Source: Sphingobium lignivorans (GTDB lineage Bacteria > Pseudomonadota > Alphaproteobacteria > Sphingomonadales > Sphingomonadaceae). Taken from it: a stretch of 64,000 bases of DNA. The DNA lies in NCBI RefSeq assembly GCF_014203955.1, contig NZ_JACHKA010000001.1:806001-870000 (forward strand), given 5' to 3'. The notes below the pieces were generated by a model that made no database searches, was not told the origin of the DNA, and saw nothing but the letters and a program-made list of their open reading frames with translations. How positions within the stretch are numbered: position 1 is the stretch's first letter; every line of letters begins with the position of its first letter. Positions 54,907 to 63,608 of the stretch are shown piece after piece. Both the position numbers and the translations under genes were made by a program.

Positions 54907-55526
54907 GCCGGCATGTCCTCTTCCATGTTGCCCATCTCGTCCGCCGGTCGCTGGAGATGGATGGTGACATCCTGCGCCCATGCCAGCGGCAGGTGGGACG
55001 CGGCGAGGACGATCCCGCCCGCCGCGCGGTGCCGATCCACAAGGCCGCCAAGGGCAGCGGCGGAAGCCGTGTCGAGACCGTTGGCGGGCTCGTCGAGCAG
55101 CCAGACCGGCGCGCCGCTGACGAGCGTGCGGGCCAGCGCAGCGCGCTTGCGCTGGCCGGTCGAGAGCATCCGCACCGGCACGTCTGCAAGGTGCGGGATG
55201 TCGAGATCGTCGAGCGCGGCCGCGATGCGCGTGACCGGCACCTCATCGATCCGCGCCCAGAAGGCCAGGGCGTCCTGCACGGTCCTGTCGCGGTCCAGCG
55301 CGACGAGTTCATCGGTGAGCGCGACGGCGCCTTCGCACTGGACCGTGCCTGCGAAGGGGCGCAGCAGCCCCGCCACGATGCGCAGCAGGCTGGATTTGCC
55401 GATCCCGTTGGGCCCCGCGATCTGGGCGCTGTCCCCCGGCCCGAGCGCGAGATCGACGCCGGTGAACAGCAATCGCCCGCCGCGCAGGCAGGCCAGGCCG
55501 CGAATGGAAAGGGCCGCGCCGCTCAT
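54903..55526 (-). CDS. ccmA: Haem exporter ATPase CcmA
   Basis: A 207-residue ABC ATPase. Walker [10 protein letters not shown], signature LSTGQRKR and Walker [13 protein letters not shown] are intact, and the CcmA-typical [11 protein letters not shown] is near the start. ATG 55526 gives the expected length. It energises the CcmABCDE haem-handling machinery needed for c-type cytochromes such as the electron donor of the aa3 oxidase. Confidence 0.94.
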   Translation of the reverse strand: MSGAALSIRGLACLRGGRLLFTGVDLALGPGDSAQIAGPNGIGKSSLLRIVAGLLRPFAGTVQCEGAVALTDELVALDRDRTVQDALAFWARIDEVPVTRIAAALDDLDIPHLADVPVRMLSTGQRKRAALARTLVSGAPVWLLDEPANGLDTASAAALGGLVDRHRAAGGIVLAASHLPLAWAQDVTIHLQRPADEMGNMEEDMPA

Positions 55527-55583
55527 CGCTTGACCGCGCAAGGGCGACTGGTCGAGAAGGGGCGCCAGATCAAGGAGAGTGTC

Positions 55584-55883
55584 ATGCCACGCATCGCCCG
55601 CCTCACGAACGAAGAGCGCGCCGCCGCGCTGGCCACGCTGCCCCAGTGGCGCCTCGCAGATGATGCCAGCGGGATCAGCCGCAGCTTCAATTTCCCGGAC
55701 TTCGTGACGGCATTCGGGTTCATGAGCCGGGTCGCCCTGCTGGCCGAGCGCGCCGATCATCACCCGGAATGGTCGAATGTCTATGGCCGCGTCGATATCC
55801 GCCTGACCACGCATGATGCCGATGGCCTGAGCCAGCGGGATATCGCGCTGGCGCGGGAGATCGAGGTGCTGCTCGCCGTCTAG
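55584..55883 (+). CDS. phhB: Pterin-4a-carbinolamine dehydratase
   Basis: A 99-residue protein of the PCD/DCoH family that regenerates tetrahydropterin after aromatic amino acid hydroxylation. The active-site motif is present as [29 protein letters not shown] split over about 54-82, with the paired His residues. AAGGAGAG precedes ATG 55584. It is divergent from ccmA with 57 bases between. Confidence 0.94.
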   Translation: MPRIARLTNEERAAALATLPQWRLADDASGISRSFNFPDFVTAFGFMSRVALLAERADHHPEWSNVYGRVDIRLTTHDADGLSQRDIALAREIEVLLAV

Positions 55884-55891
55884 GCATCGCC

Positions 55892-56506
55892 CTAGAGCAC
55901 TTTGGTATTGTAGTGATGCCAGGCCATCAGCGCCATCGCGCTGCGGTGCGGCCGCCAGGGTTCGGCGAGGCTGCGCGTCAGCTTCTCGTCGGGGCGCTCG
56001 CCAAGGCCGAGGATCTGCCCGACGGCGATCTGCACAGCAAGATCGCCCGCCGGCCAGATATCCTTCCGCCCCTCCGCGAACAGCAGGTAGATCTCCGCCG
56101 ACCAGCGGCCGATCCCCTTGATCCGCACCAGCTCCGCAATGGCTTCCTCGTCATCGTGCGGCAGGGCATGCAGGTCGAGTGCGCCGCTCGTCACCAGCTC
56201 GGCAAGGCTGCGAGCATAGCCCTGCTTTTGGCGCGAAAGGCCGCAGGCGCGCAATGTGTCGAAGTCGCTGGCCAGCAGCGCTTCGGGCGCACAGCCGGCG
56301 CCCAGCGCGGTTTCGAGTTTGGTCCAGACCGACGCGGCGGCCGCGACGCTCACCTGCTGGCCGACGATCGTCCGCAGCAGCGTCTCATAGCCCGGGACGC
56401 GTTGCCGGGGCGGGGGATAGCCGAGCCGCCCGATCAATGCCCCGATCGCGGGATGCCCGGCGGCGATCGTGTCCAGGGATGAGCGCAGGGCCGTTTCGTC
56501 GAGCAT
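55892..56506 (-). CDS. DNA-3-methyladenine glycosylase (AlkA-like, HhH-GPD)
   Basis: A 204-residue base-excision repair enzyme of the HhH-GPD superfamily. The helix-hairpin-helix [16 protein letters not shown] and the following catalytic-Asp segment WPAGDLAVQ are present; [11 protein letters not shown] is the usual N-terminal core. It removes alkylated purines from DNA. It is the short form without the AlkA N-terminal domain. ATG 56506 is preferred to a TTG at 56518. Confidence 0.92.
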   Translation of the reverse strand: MLDETALRSSLDTIAAGHPAIGALIGRLGYPPPRQRVPGYETLLRTIVGQQVSVAAAASVWTKLETALGAGCAPEALLASDFDTLRACGLSRQKQGYARSLAELVTSGALDLHALPHDDEEAIAELVRIKGIGRWSAEIYLLFAEGRKDIWPAGDLAVQIAVGQILGLGERPDEKLTRSLAEPWRPHRSAMALMAWHHYNTKVL

Positions 56507-56601
56507 CGCTTGTTCCAAACATCCGCGCCGGCGCGCATGTGCCGGTTGATTTCTCGCTTTCCGCCCCTCATAGCGAGCCCGACCACGGATTGGAGAGAAA
56601 A

Positions 56602-56919
56602 ATGGCGCAGCTGAAGGTCGTGACGCGGGATGGCAGTCTTCATGAGTTCGAGGCCCCTGACGGCTACACGGTCATGGAAGCCATTCGCGATCAGGGCATC
56701 GATGAATTGCTGGCCATCTGCGGCGGTTGCTGCTCCTGCGCAACCTGCCATGTCTTCGTGGAAGAGGCATTTCTCGACAAGCTCCCGCCGCTGAAGGGCG
56801 ACGAGGACGATCTGCTCGACAGCTCCGATCATCGCCAGGCGAACAGCCGCCTGTCCTGCCAGCTTCCCATCGGCCCGGAGCTGGGCGGCATGACCGTCAC
56901 CATCGCCCCGGAGGATTGA
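56602..56919 (+). CDS. 2Fe-2S ferredoxin, adrenodoxin/putidaredoxin type
   Basis: A 105-residue ferredoxin. Ligand cysteines appear in [13 protein letters not shown] and in the C-terminal SCQLPI, giving the C-x5-C-x2-C...C pattern. This group donates electrons to cytochrome P450s or serves iron-sulfur cluster assembly. TTGGAGAG precedes ATG 56602. No P450 or ferredoxin reductase is nearby, so the partner is unknown. Confidence 0.94.
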   Translation: MAQLKVVTRDGSLHEFEAPDGYTVMEAIRDQGIDELLAICGGCCSCATCHVFVEEAFLDKLPPLKGDEDDLLDSSDHRQANSRLSCQLPIGPELGGMTVTIAPED

Positions 56920-56958
56920 CTCGGGGCCATGAGGGCTGGGCGGCCCTTGCCGGCCGGT

Positions 56959-57408
56959 TCAGTCCATCCGCGTCCAGACCTGTGATTTGCAGCCCACTCT
57001 CCCGAGCAGGCATCCCGTCGCGCGCATGGTCCGCTCATCCACGGTGGTGATCGTGCCGGAGAAGGTCTTGCGCAGATCGGGCACGAAGACCTTGCCGCGC
57101 CAGGTGGTCTCGTCTTCGCGCACGAAGCCGCTGAACAGTTGGGCGCCCACGAGCTGCTCCGTGCCGCCCTTGCGCGCATCCGCCTGCGCCTTGTCATTGG
57201 CCCACACCACGGTGCCGCACATCGCCGGCGCGCAGGGATGGACCTTCACGCGGACACTGCGCTGCGGGTTGGTCCATATCCCGTAGGAGGCTCTCTCCGG
57301 CTGGGTCCCGCCCGCTTCGAGCGGAGCAAGGGCGACAAGGCCGGCCATGAGGCAGCCTGCGGCGATGCGGAGCCTGCGCTGCGCGCCTCGGTTGCGGAGC
57401 AGGCCCAT
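56959..57408 (-). CDS. DUF2147 family exported protein
   Basis: A 149-residue secreted protein with an N-terminal signal sequence (about 1-32) and a DUF2147 domain: GIWTNPQRSVRVKVHPC, MCGTVVWAND and the closing CLLGRVGCKSQVWTR. Lipocalin-like small beta-barrel is expected. Function of the family is not known. Four Cys residues could form two disulfides. It lies one base after the lipoprotein gene that precedes it on the minus strand. Confidence 0.87.
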   Translation of the reverse strand: MGLLRNRGAQRRLRIAAGCLMAGLVALAPLEAGGTQPERASYGIWTNPQRSVRVKVHPCAPAMCGTVVWANDKAQADARKGGTEQLVGAQLFSGFVREDETTWRGKVFVPDLRKTFSGTITTVDERTMRATGCLLGRVGCKSQVWTRMD

Positions 57409-57409
57409 G

Positions 57410-58201
57410 TCAGGGCAGGGGCCTTAGGCGCAGCACCGCCATTGGTGCATCACGCGTGCCGGGATTGACCGGCCATACCAGTCGCTTCGTTCCATCGGGC
57501 ATTGTCTCGACCCCATCTTCCTGATTCTGGCTCACGATGTCCGCGTCGGTGGTGAGCGTGAAGCGTCCATCCAGCATCGATCCGGGCCGCTCGCTCGCGC
57601 CCGGGGCGCCCATGCCCGTCATGGAGCCGGGGCCGGACTGATCATTCGCAAAGCCGGGCGCCTTGATGCGCACGCGGTCCTTGCCGCGCAGTTCCACGGC
57701 GACGAACGGAATGAGGACTTCTCCGTCCGGATTGAACGGAAAGACGAAGGCATGGTCGAGCCGCCCGCTGATCCGGTAATCCACCGCAAGCTTGCGGCCC
57801 CCGATGTAGCGGGCCGACCGAAAGCCATATTCCTGCGAAAGCGCCTCGGCGAGCCTGCCGAGCTGCGCGGCCTCTTCCTTGCTGTCCGCCGTCGCCAGGG
57901 CAAAGTCGGCCTCCGCCTCGTTCTGGGCGGAGGTCATCGATGCCAGCGCCGTATCGCCGTGCTTCGCGTTCCACGACCCGATCTCGCCGGTCCCTGCCGG
58001 CTCTTCGCTCTCCAGGTCAGGCGTGCCGGAGCGGAGCAACTGCACTTCGCCCACATAAGTGAAGGTGAAGCTGCGGTCGGCCCGGATATCCAGCGTGGAG
58101 ACGAATTTCGCGGGGACGAGCAGGCAACTCGTCAGCAGTAGCGGCGCGGCCAGCAGCACGGGCCAACGCAGCCATCTCGCCATGCCCATTGCCACGCCCA
58201 T
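57410..58201 (-). CDS. Putative lipoprotein of unknown function
   Basis: A 263-residue protein with a lipobox (LLLTSC, Cys about 26), so probably lipid-anchored. After it come a beta-rich part (STLDIRADRSFTFTYVGEVQL), an Ala/Glu helical part (about 85-120) and more strands. GAGGA precedes ATG 58201. It is coupled to the DUF2147 gene with one base between. I do not recognise the family. Confidence 0.75.
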   Translation of the reverse strand: MGVAMGMARWLRWPVLLAAPLLLTSCLLVPAKFVSTLDIRADRSFTFTYVGEVQLLRSGTPDLESEEPAGTGEIGSWNAKHGDTALASMTSAQNEAEADFALATADSKEEAAQLGRLAEALSQEYGFRSARYIGGRKLAVDYRISGRLDHAFVFPFNPDGEVLIPFVAVELRGKDRVRIKAPGFANDQSGPGSMTGMGAPGASERPGSMLDGRFTLTTDADIVSQNQEDGVETMPDGTKRLVWPVNPGTRDAPMAVLRLRPLP

Positions 58202-58238
58202 CTGCTGCGTTCCTCCTCGCGGCCCGGCGCGGCAAGGC

Positions 58239-58991
58239 CTACCGCGTCATGCAGGCATATAGCGCGATGGCCGCCGCGTTGGAAACGTTGAGACTCTCCA
58301 TGCGCGGGCTGATCGGCAGCTTCGCCAGCATGTCGCAATGATTGATGCTGTTGAGCCGCAGGCCTTCGCCTTCCGCGCCGAGTACCAGCGCGACCCGATT
58401 CGCGCCTTCGAGCGCCTTGCCCAGCGTTTCCGTTGCCTCGCCGTCCAGCGCGATTCGCCAGTATCCGGCCTCCGCAATCTCATCGAGCGCACGGGCGAGA
58501 TTGACCACGCGCACCCAAGGCACGATCTCCAGCGCCCCGGCCGCCGCGCGCGCGATCACGCCGGATTCGGGCGGGGCATGCCTGTCCTGCGTGACGATGC
58601 CGAGCGCGTCGAACGCGGCGGCCGAGCGCAGGATCGCGCCGACATTGTGGGGATCGGTGACCTGATCGAGCACCAATATGGGGCGCCGCGCGGCGTCATC
58701 CGCTGCGCCGTCCTCCAGCAGATCGCCCAGCCAGATGTCTTCCAGCGGCTCGACTTCCGCGACGATCCCCTGATGCGGCGCGTCATTGGGCACCATGCGG
58801 CCCAGATCCGCCACGTCCGAATAGACGATGGGCAGGACGGGCGGCAGTTCCAGCGCGCCAATGGCTTCGCGCGTGCCCCATATCTTGCGGATGACCCGTG
58901 CGGGATTGGCGAGCGCTGCCGTGACGGCGTGACGCCCGTAAAGGCGGGGATAGCCGCCCTTTGGTTTACCTGTGCGATGACCTCTCTTCAT
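58239..58991 (-). CDS. rlmB: 23S rRNA (guanosine-2'-O-)-methyltransferase RlmB
   Basis: A 250-residue SpoU/TrmH-type knotted methyltransferase. Motif 1 VLDQVTDPHNVGAILRSAAAF, motif 2 ALVLGAEGEGL and motif 3 LPISPRMESLNVSNAAAIALYA are complete. The N-terminal domain (YGRHAVTAALANP) is the RNA-binding part. It methylates G2251 of 23S rRNA. The basic N-terminus starting MKRGHRTGKPKGG fits ATG 58991. The tRNA-Tyr gene is divergent from it. Confidence 0.93.
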   Translation of the reverse strand: MKRGHRTGKPKGGYPRLYGRHAVTAALANPARVIRKIWGTREAIGALELPPVLPIVYSDVADLGRMVPNDAPHQGIVAEVEPLEDIWLGDLLEDGAADDAARRPILVLDQVTDPHNVGAILRSAAAFDALGIVTQDRHAPPESGVIARAAAGALEIVPWVRVVNLARALDEIAEAGYWRIALDGEATETLGKALEGANRVALVLGAEGEGLRLNSINHCDMLAKLPISPRMESLNVSNAAAIALYACMTR

Positions 58992-59097
58992 TCGCAGCGC
59001 TTTTCCACAGCGTGGCATTGACAGGCAAGGCCCCATTCGTCATTGAGCGCCCCTCCCGTCCGTTCGGCGATGCATGCCGGGCGGATAAGGCGCCTTT

Positions 59098-59183
59098 GGA
59101 AGGGTGGCCGAGTGGTTAAAGGCAGCAGACTGTAAATCTGCCCGCGTGAGCGTACGCTGGTTCGAATCCAGCCCCTTCCACCA
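59098..59183 (+). tRNA. tRNA-Tyr (anticodon GUA), class II
   Basis: An 86-nt class II tRNA. The acceptor stem GGAAGGG (59098-59104) pairs with CCCTTCC (59173-59179), followed by discriminator A and encoded CCA (59181-59183). The D-arm is GCCGAGTGGTTAAAGGC, the anticodon loop holds GTA in ACTGTAAAT, there is a long variable arm, and the T-loop is TTCGAAT. The G-U-A anticodon and long variable arm identify tRNA-Tyr. No integrase or duplicated 3' end was seen next to it. Confidence 0.97.
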
Positions 59184-59257
59184 AAAATTTGACATCCCCT
59201 TGCCCGGCCGTGTTCATATCTTGCTGGGGCAGGGCAAGACGGGAGAGTCCACAAATC

Positions 59258-60701
59258 GTGCTGCAGCCAGGCGAGAATTGCTGGCGGATCGAGCAGGCGG
59301 ACCGCTTTGCTCTCATCGTCGATGCCGCCGATTATTTCGAGGCGGCGCGCGCGGCGATGATGACCGCGCGCAAGAGCATTTTCCTCATCGGCTGGGATTT
59401 CGACACCCGCATCCGCTTTGGCAGCAGGGACGACGAGGGGCCGGAGAAACTCGGCGATTTCTTCCTGTGGCTCGCGAAGCGGAGCCCCGACCTCGAGATA
59501 CGCGTGCTGCGATGGGATACCGGGGCGTTCAAGGCGATGTTCCGGGGAAGCACGCTAGCGACTATCCTGCGCTGGAAAGCGCATCCCCGTATCACGCTGA
59601 AGCTCGACGGCGCTCACCCGATCGCGGCCTCGCATCACCAGAAGGTCGTGGTCATCGACGATTGCCTGGCCTTCTGCGGCGGCATCGACATGACGATCGG
59701 GCGATGGGATCGACGGGCGCATGAAGATGACGACCCTGAGAGGCAGGCGCCCAACGGCAAGCCCTATGGTCCCTGGCACGACGCGACCAGCGCCCTGGAT
59801 GGCGCCGCCGCACGTGCGATGGGGCAGCTCGCGCGGGACCGCTGGCAAGCCGCGACGGGCGAAACGCTGGAGCCGGTCGACGCGGGGCGGGATTGCTGGC
59901 CGTCCGGCCTTGAGCCCACTTTCAAGAATGTCAGGCTCGGTATCGCGCGCACCCGGCCCGAAATGGCGGACGTCACGCCGATCCACGAGATCGAGCAGGC
60001 CTATCTCGACCTGATCGCGCGGGCGAAAAAGTGGATATACGCCGAAAGCCAGTATTTCGCGTCCCGCAAGATCGCGCGCGCCATCGCGCAGCGGCTGGCC
60101 GAGGAGGATGGCCCGGAAGTCGTCGTCATCAATCCCGTTTCGGCGGACGGATGGCTCGAGCCGCTCGCCATGGACACAGCGCGCGCCCGGCTGGTGGAAG
60201 CGCTCCGGCGTCTGGACCGGCACGGGCCGCTTCCGCGTCTATCATCCCGTCTCAGCAGGCGGGCAGCCAATCTATGTCCATGCCAAGGTGATGGTGGTGG
60301 ACGATTGCTGCCTGCGCGTCGGCTCGTCCAATTTCAACAATCGTTCGCTGCGGCTGGACACCGAGTGCGATGTGGTGCTGTCGGCCGACGAGGCGGGGAA
60401 TGAAGGCATTTCGGCCACGATCGCGGCGATCCGCAATGATCTGATCGCCGAACATCTGGATGTGGATGCCGGGGACGTGGCCGCTCGCCTGAAGGCGGAA
60501 GGGTCGCTCATCCGTGCGATCGAGGCGCTGCGCCAGGATGGGCGAACGCTCGTCGATTACGAGCTTCCCGAACTGAGCGCCACGGAGGAGTGGCTCGCCG
60601 ACAACGAGATCCTCGATCCGGAAGGGCCGGACGCCATGTTCGAGGCGTTGAGCCAACGGAGCCTGTTCAAGGGATGGCGCCTGCCCTGGCGGAAGCGATG
60701 A
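59258..60701 (+). pseudogene. Phospholipase D/cardiolipin synthase-like gene, broken by a +1 frameshift
   Basis: GTG 59258 with GGGAGAG upstream begins a PLD-family protein. HKD motif 1 is HHQKVVVIDD (about residue 127). The frame is lost near residue 322, after VEALRRLDRHG; the continuation RFRVYHPV...HAKVMVVDD with HKD motif 2 and SSNFNNRS is in the next frame and ends at 60701. Removing one G from GGG 60224-60226 restores a 480-residue enzyme. As written, translation stops at 60403 and lacks the second HKD, so the product would be inactive. No other damage is visible. Confidence 0.9.
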
Positions 60702-60740
60702 CGGCGCCCGGGGCAGGCCCGGAGGCAGCGGCCCGGTTCG

Positions 60741-60902
60741 TCAGCCGACCGCGAGGCCGGCCTTGGGCGGCAGTTCGTTCATGCGCGCCAGCTCCGCGAT
60801 GTAGCGTTCGATCTCGGAGCGGTCCTGCGGGTTGTTGAGCGACGCCAGCAATCTCTGGGCGCGCTCCAGCTCCGCGCGGATATGTGACATGCCTTCGGTC
60901 AT
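60741..60902 (-). CDS. Small hypothetical protein (53 residues)
   Basis: ATG 60902 to TGA 60741. The product, MTEGMSHIRAELERAQRLLA then SLNNPQDRSEIERYIAELARM, is a soluble, charged two-helix hairpin. GGAAAG lies upstream. Codon use follows the GC-rich pattern of neighbouring genes. It is convergent with the phospholipase D-like gene and upstream of no other gene. I do not recognise it. Confidence 0.55.
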   Translation of the reverse strand: MTEGMSHIRAELERAQRLLASLNNPQDRSEIERYIAELARMNELPPKAGLAVG

Positions 60903-61021
60903 GCGTGAACTGTCTTTCCCTCGTGGCGATCGGGCTGAAAGCGCAAAACGCGCGCCATTGCAGCAGCGCTGTGGTCAACCGCTCCGCTTCCACGACAGGA
61001 CGATGCGGCAGGCTCTTTCCC

Positions 61022-62653
61022 TCAGGGGTAGCGGGAAAATTCCTGCTCCTGCGATGTCATGAATTCCAGCAATGCCGGTTTTCCCGCCTCCGTCGCGGCG
61101 ATGGCGCGTCGGATCGCCGGCACGATCTCCTCCACGGCGCTGATTCGCTCGCCATGGCCCCCCAGCGCGGTCGCGAACTGCGCGTAGTTGCCGGAGATGT
61201 CGGTGGAGCGGAACCGGTCCGTCGCCATCGGCATCACCTTGAGCTCCATCGCCATGGAGGCATTGTTGAGCAGGATGGACAGGATCGGCAGCCGCTCGCG
61301 CACCGCCGTCTCGAAATCCATGCCCGTGAAGCCGATGGCGGCATCGCCCCACACGTTGATGCACAATTTGTCCGGGCAGGCGAGCTTGGCGCCCATCGCG
61401 AGACCCAGGCCGTAGCCAAGCTGCGTGGTCTTGCCCCAGCCCAGGAAGCTGTGCGGCGCGCGTGTCTTCCAGAAAGGCGAGAGCTGGTCGCGCGGACTGC
61501 CGGCATCATGCGTGATGATGGTGTTGGCGACGTCGACCGTGTTCTGGAGATCCCAGAGTACGCGATAGGGCGTGATCGGCACCTGATCGCTGGTGAGCTT
61601 CGGCATCCACTTCGCGAGCCAGGCATCGTCCAGCTTGCGAATCTCGGCCGTGACGGCGCTCATGTCGCGCGGCGCGCCACCGGTGAGGGCCCTGCAGGCC
61701 GCGATGAGCGCGCTCAGCGTCAGCTTCGCGTCGCCGATGAGCGCGACATCGGTCTCGACCGCGCGATTGAGCTCGACCGGATCGAGCGTGGCGTGAAGCA
61801 CCGTCTTGCCCGTTGGCATGCGGATGCCGAAGGCCGTGCTGGTAAAGGAGCAGCCCACCCCCAGGATCACATCGGCTTCATCGAGGAAATGGCGCACCGC
61901 ATGCGGCATCGCCGCCCCGCCGGAGCCGAGCGCCAGCGGATGCGTCTCATCGAAGCTGCTCTTGCCGGGCAGGCTGGTGCAGACCGGGATGGCGAGCAGC
62001 TCGGCCAGTTCCTTCAGTTCGGCATAAGCACCGGACCAGTGAATGCCTTGTCCCGCATAGAGCACAGGGCGCTTCGCTGCGCACAGCAGGCTCGCGGCGC
62101 GGGCAATGCTCTCGCCGTCCGGCGCGAAGCGGCTGCGCAGTACCGGCTGATAAGCGACCTGCGCGCCATCCTGTTCGAGGACATCGAAAGGCAGTTCCAC
62201 CAGTGCCGGGCCGCCGCGTCCGTTGCGCAGGGCCGTGAAGGCGCGGCGCATCACCGCATTGACGTGCGAGGGAAAATTCAGCGGCTCGGCCGACTTGGTG
62301 ATCTGCGCCATGTTGCGCACGCTGTTGAAGTTGCGCCCGACATGCGCCGTGGCCGTGGGATATCCGCCGGGCAGGACGAGGATGGGTACCGATTCGCCAT
62401 AGGCCTGCGCCACGCCGGCATAGGCCACTTCCGCGCCCGGCCCGTGCTGGCAGCAGAAGACGCCGATCTTCTCGCCCCGCGTCAGGCGCGAATAGGCGTC
62501 GGCCATGTGGAGGCCAATGCGCTCCTGCCGGGGAATGATGGTACGGATATTCGCCTGCGCCGCCGCTTCGAGAAGGGCATTGCGCGGATAGCCGAACAGG
62601 ACGTCCACGCCTTCCAGCTTGAGGATCTCGACGATGGCATCGCAGGTCTTCAT
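61022..62653 (-). CDS. Thiamine-diphosphate-dependent enzyme, acetolactate-synthase-like
   Basis: A 543-residue ThDP enzyme with the three domains of the pyruvate oxidase/acetolactate synthase family. The catalytic Glu is in IPRQERIGLHMAD (about 43-55), and the ThDP/Mg motif runs from WGDAAIGFTGMDFETAV to LNNAS. It lacks obvious oxalyl-CoA or benzaldehyde lyase markers I could assign. CCQHGPGAEVAYAGVAQAY is typical. Substrate unknown. A MarR regulator gene lies upstream on the same strand and may control it. Confidence 0.87.
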   Translation of the reverse strand: MKTCDAIVEILKLEGVDVLFGYPRNALLEAAAQANIRTIIPRQERIGLHMADAYSRLTRGEKIGVFCCQHGPGAEVAYAGVAQAYGESVPILVLPGGYPTATAHVGRNFNSVRNMAQITKSAEPLNFPSHVNAVMRRAFTALRNGRGGPALVELPFDVLEQDGAQVAYQPVLRSRFAPDGESIARAASLLCAAKRPVLYAGQGIHWSGAYAELKELAELLAIPVCTSLPGKSSFDETHPLALGSGGAAMPHAVRHFLDEADVILGVGCSFTSTAFGIRMPTGKTVLHATLDPVELNRAVETDVALIGDAKLTLSALIAACRALTGGAPRDMSAVTAEIRKLDDAWLAKWMPKLTSDQVPITPYRVLWDLQNTVDVANTIITHDAGSPRDQLSPFWKTRAPHSFLGWGKTTQLGYGLGLAMGAKLACPDKLCINVWGDAAIGFTGMDFETAVRERLPILSILLNNASMAMELKVMPMATDRFRSTDISGNYAQFATALGGHGERISAVEEIVPAIRRAIAATEAGKPALLEFMTSQEQEFSRYP

Positions 62654-62816
62654 TCATACTCTCCCGGGCCGGCATTCGGCAGGACCGGCCTCTTATGGGC
62701 CGGAAACGCCAGCAACAGCCTGTCCTAGGGTCAAGCCGCGCGCGGCGCTAGAGGCGAGTGGACATGCTCAACCCGGATGCCGCGCAGTGAAAGTGACGGT
62801 GCGCCCTCTCCTAGGG

Positions 62817-63347
62817 CTAATCGTCGGCCGGCAGGGCGAGCCCGCCCTCGATCCGTTCGAGCAGGACGGAGAGGAAGCCGACGCTGGCGCGGACATCGTC
62901 CAGCGGGATGTCCGCCAGCAACTGGCTGCGCAGCTTGCTGGTCAGGTTCAGCATGTCTGCCAGCGCGTCGAATCCGGCCGGCGTGAGCTTCATGTGCTTG
63001 TTGCGCCGGTCGGTGGGATCGGGGAGGCGCTCCACCAGACCGTCCGCCTCCAGCATGTCGAGCGTGCGCGTGAGCGTGGGCCCCTCGATGCCGATCCGCT
63101 TGGCGATCTGGATCTGCGTGGCGCGCGGCGGCGCATAGGCGATGGCGGCCATCGCCTCCATGCGCGAGGCGCTGTGGCCCAGCGCCCGCAGTTGCTCGTC
63201 GATCAGGGAGCGCCAGCGCCGGCCGGCCAGCACGATCGACATCGTGAGGCCAAGCTCGGGCGGCGGATAGTCTTCCCGGGCGGGAAGCGTCGATCCGAAC
63301 GGATTGCCTGCATCATTCACTGCTTCGGCTGTCGCGCCGTCCGCCAC
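62817..63347 (-). CDS. MarR-family transcriptional regulator
   Basis: A 176-residue MarR protein with an extra 30-residue N-terminus. The winged helix spans about 75-125 (IQIAKRIGIEGPTLTRTLDMLEADGLVERLPDPTDRRNKHMKLTPAG). Its neighbour downstream is the ThDP-dependent enzyme, 163 bases away on the same strand. A short dyad (63416-63432) lies in the upstream region shared with glgP. Confidence 0.9.
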   Translation of the reverse strand: MADGATAEAVNDAGNPFGSTLPAREDYPPPELGLTMSIVLAGRRWRSLIDEQLRALGHSASRMEAMAAIAYAPPRATQIQIAKRIGIEGPTLTRTLDMLEADGLVERLPDPTDRRNKHMKLTPAGFDALADMLNLTSKLRSQLLADIPLDDVRASVGFLSVLLERIEGGLALPADD

Positions 63348-63415
63348 GTCCCGATCCTTTCATGAGAAGCCGGACGGTCGGCCTTGATTTTGTCCGGATC
63401 GATGACGTTAGTTCC

Positions 63416-63432
63416 TGAATGATTTCAATTCA
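63416..63432. promoter_or_regulatory. Short AT-rich dyad between marR and glgP
   Basis: TGAAT and ATTCA arms (5 bp each) flank a 7-base spacer in an AT-rich island, 69 bases upstream of the MarR gene and 177 bases before glgP. Could be a MarR autoregulation site. Weak evidence. Confidence 0.25.
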
Positions 63433-63608
63433 ACTGTCCTTCGCGTCGCCCTGGCGCGCGATGCCACATGCGTCCGCCCTCACCCCGCCGCGACGATGGC
63501 ATACGCTCCGCGATTTCCTGAAACGAGCAGTGGCGGAGGACGCGATGCCTTGATATCCCTCGCGCGTGCCGCACTGCGGCATGCACAATGGGGAAGGGAA
63601 AGCACCGC

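Noticed and set aside
59098-59183. tRNA-Tyr as an integration site of a mobile element
   Set aside because: No integrase, direct repeat of the tRNA 3' end or change in composition was seen around it.
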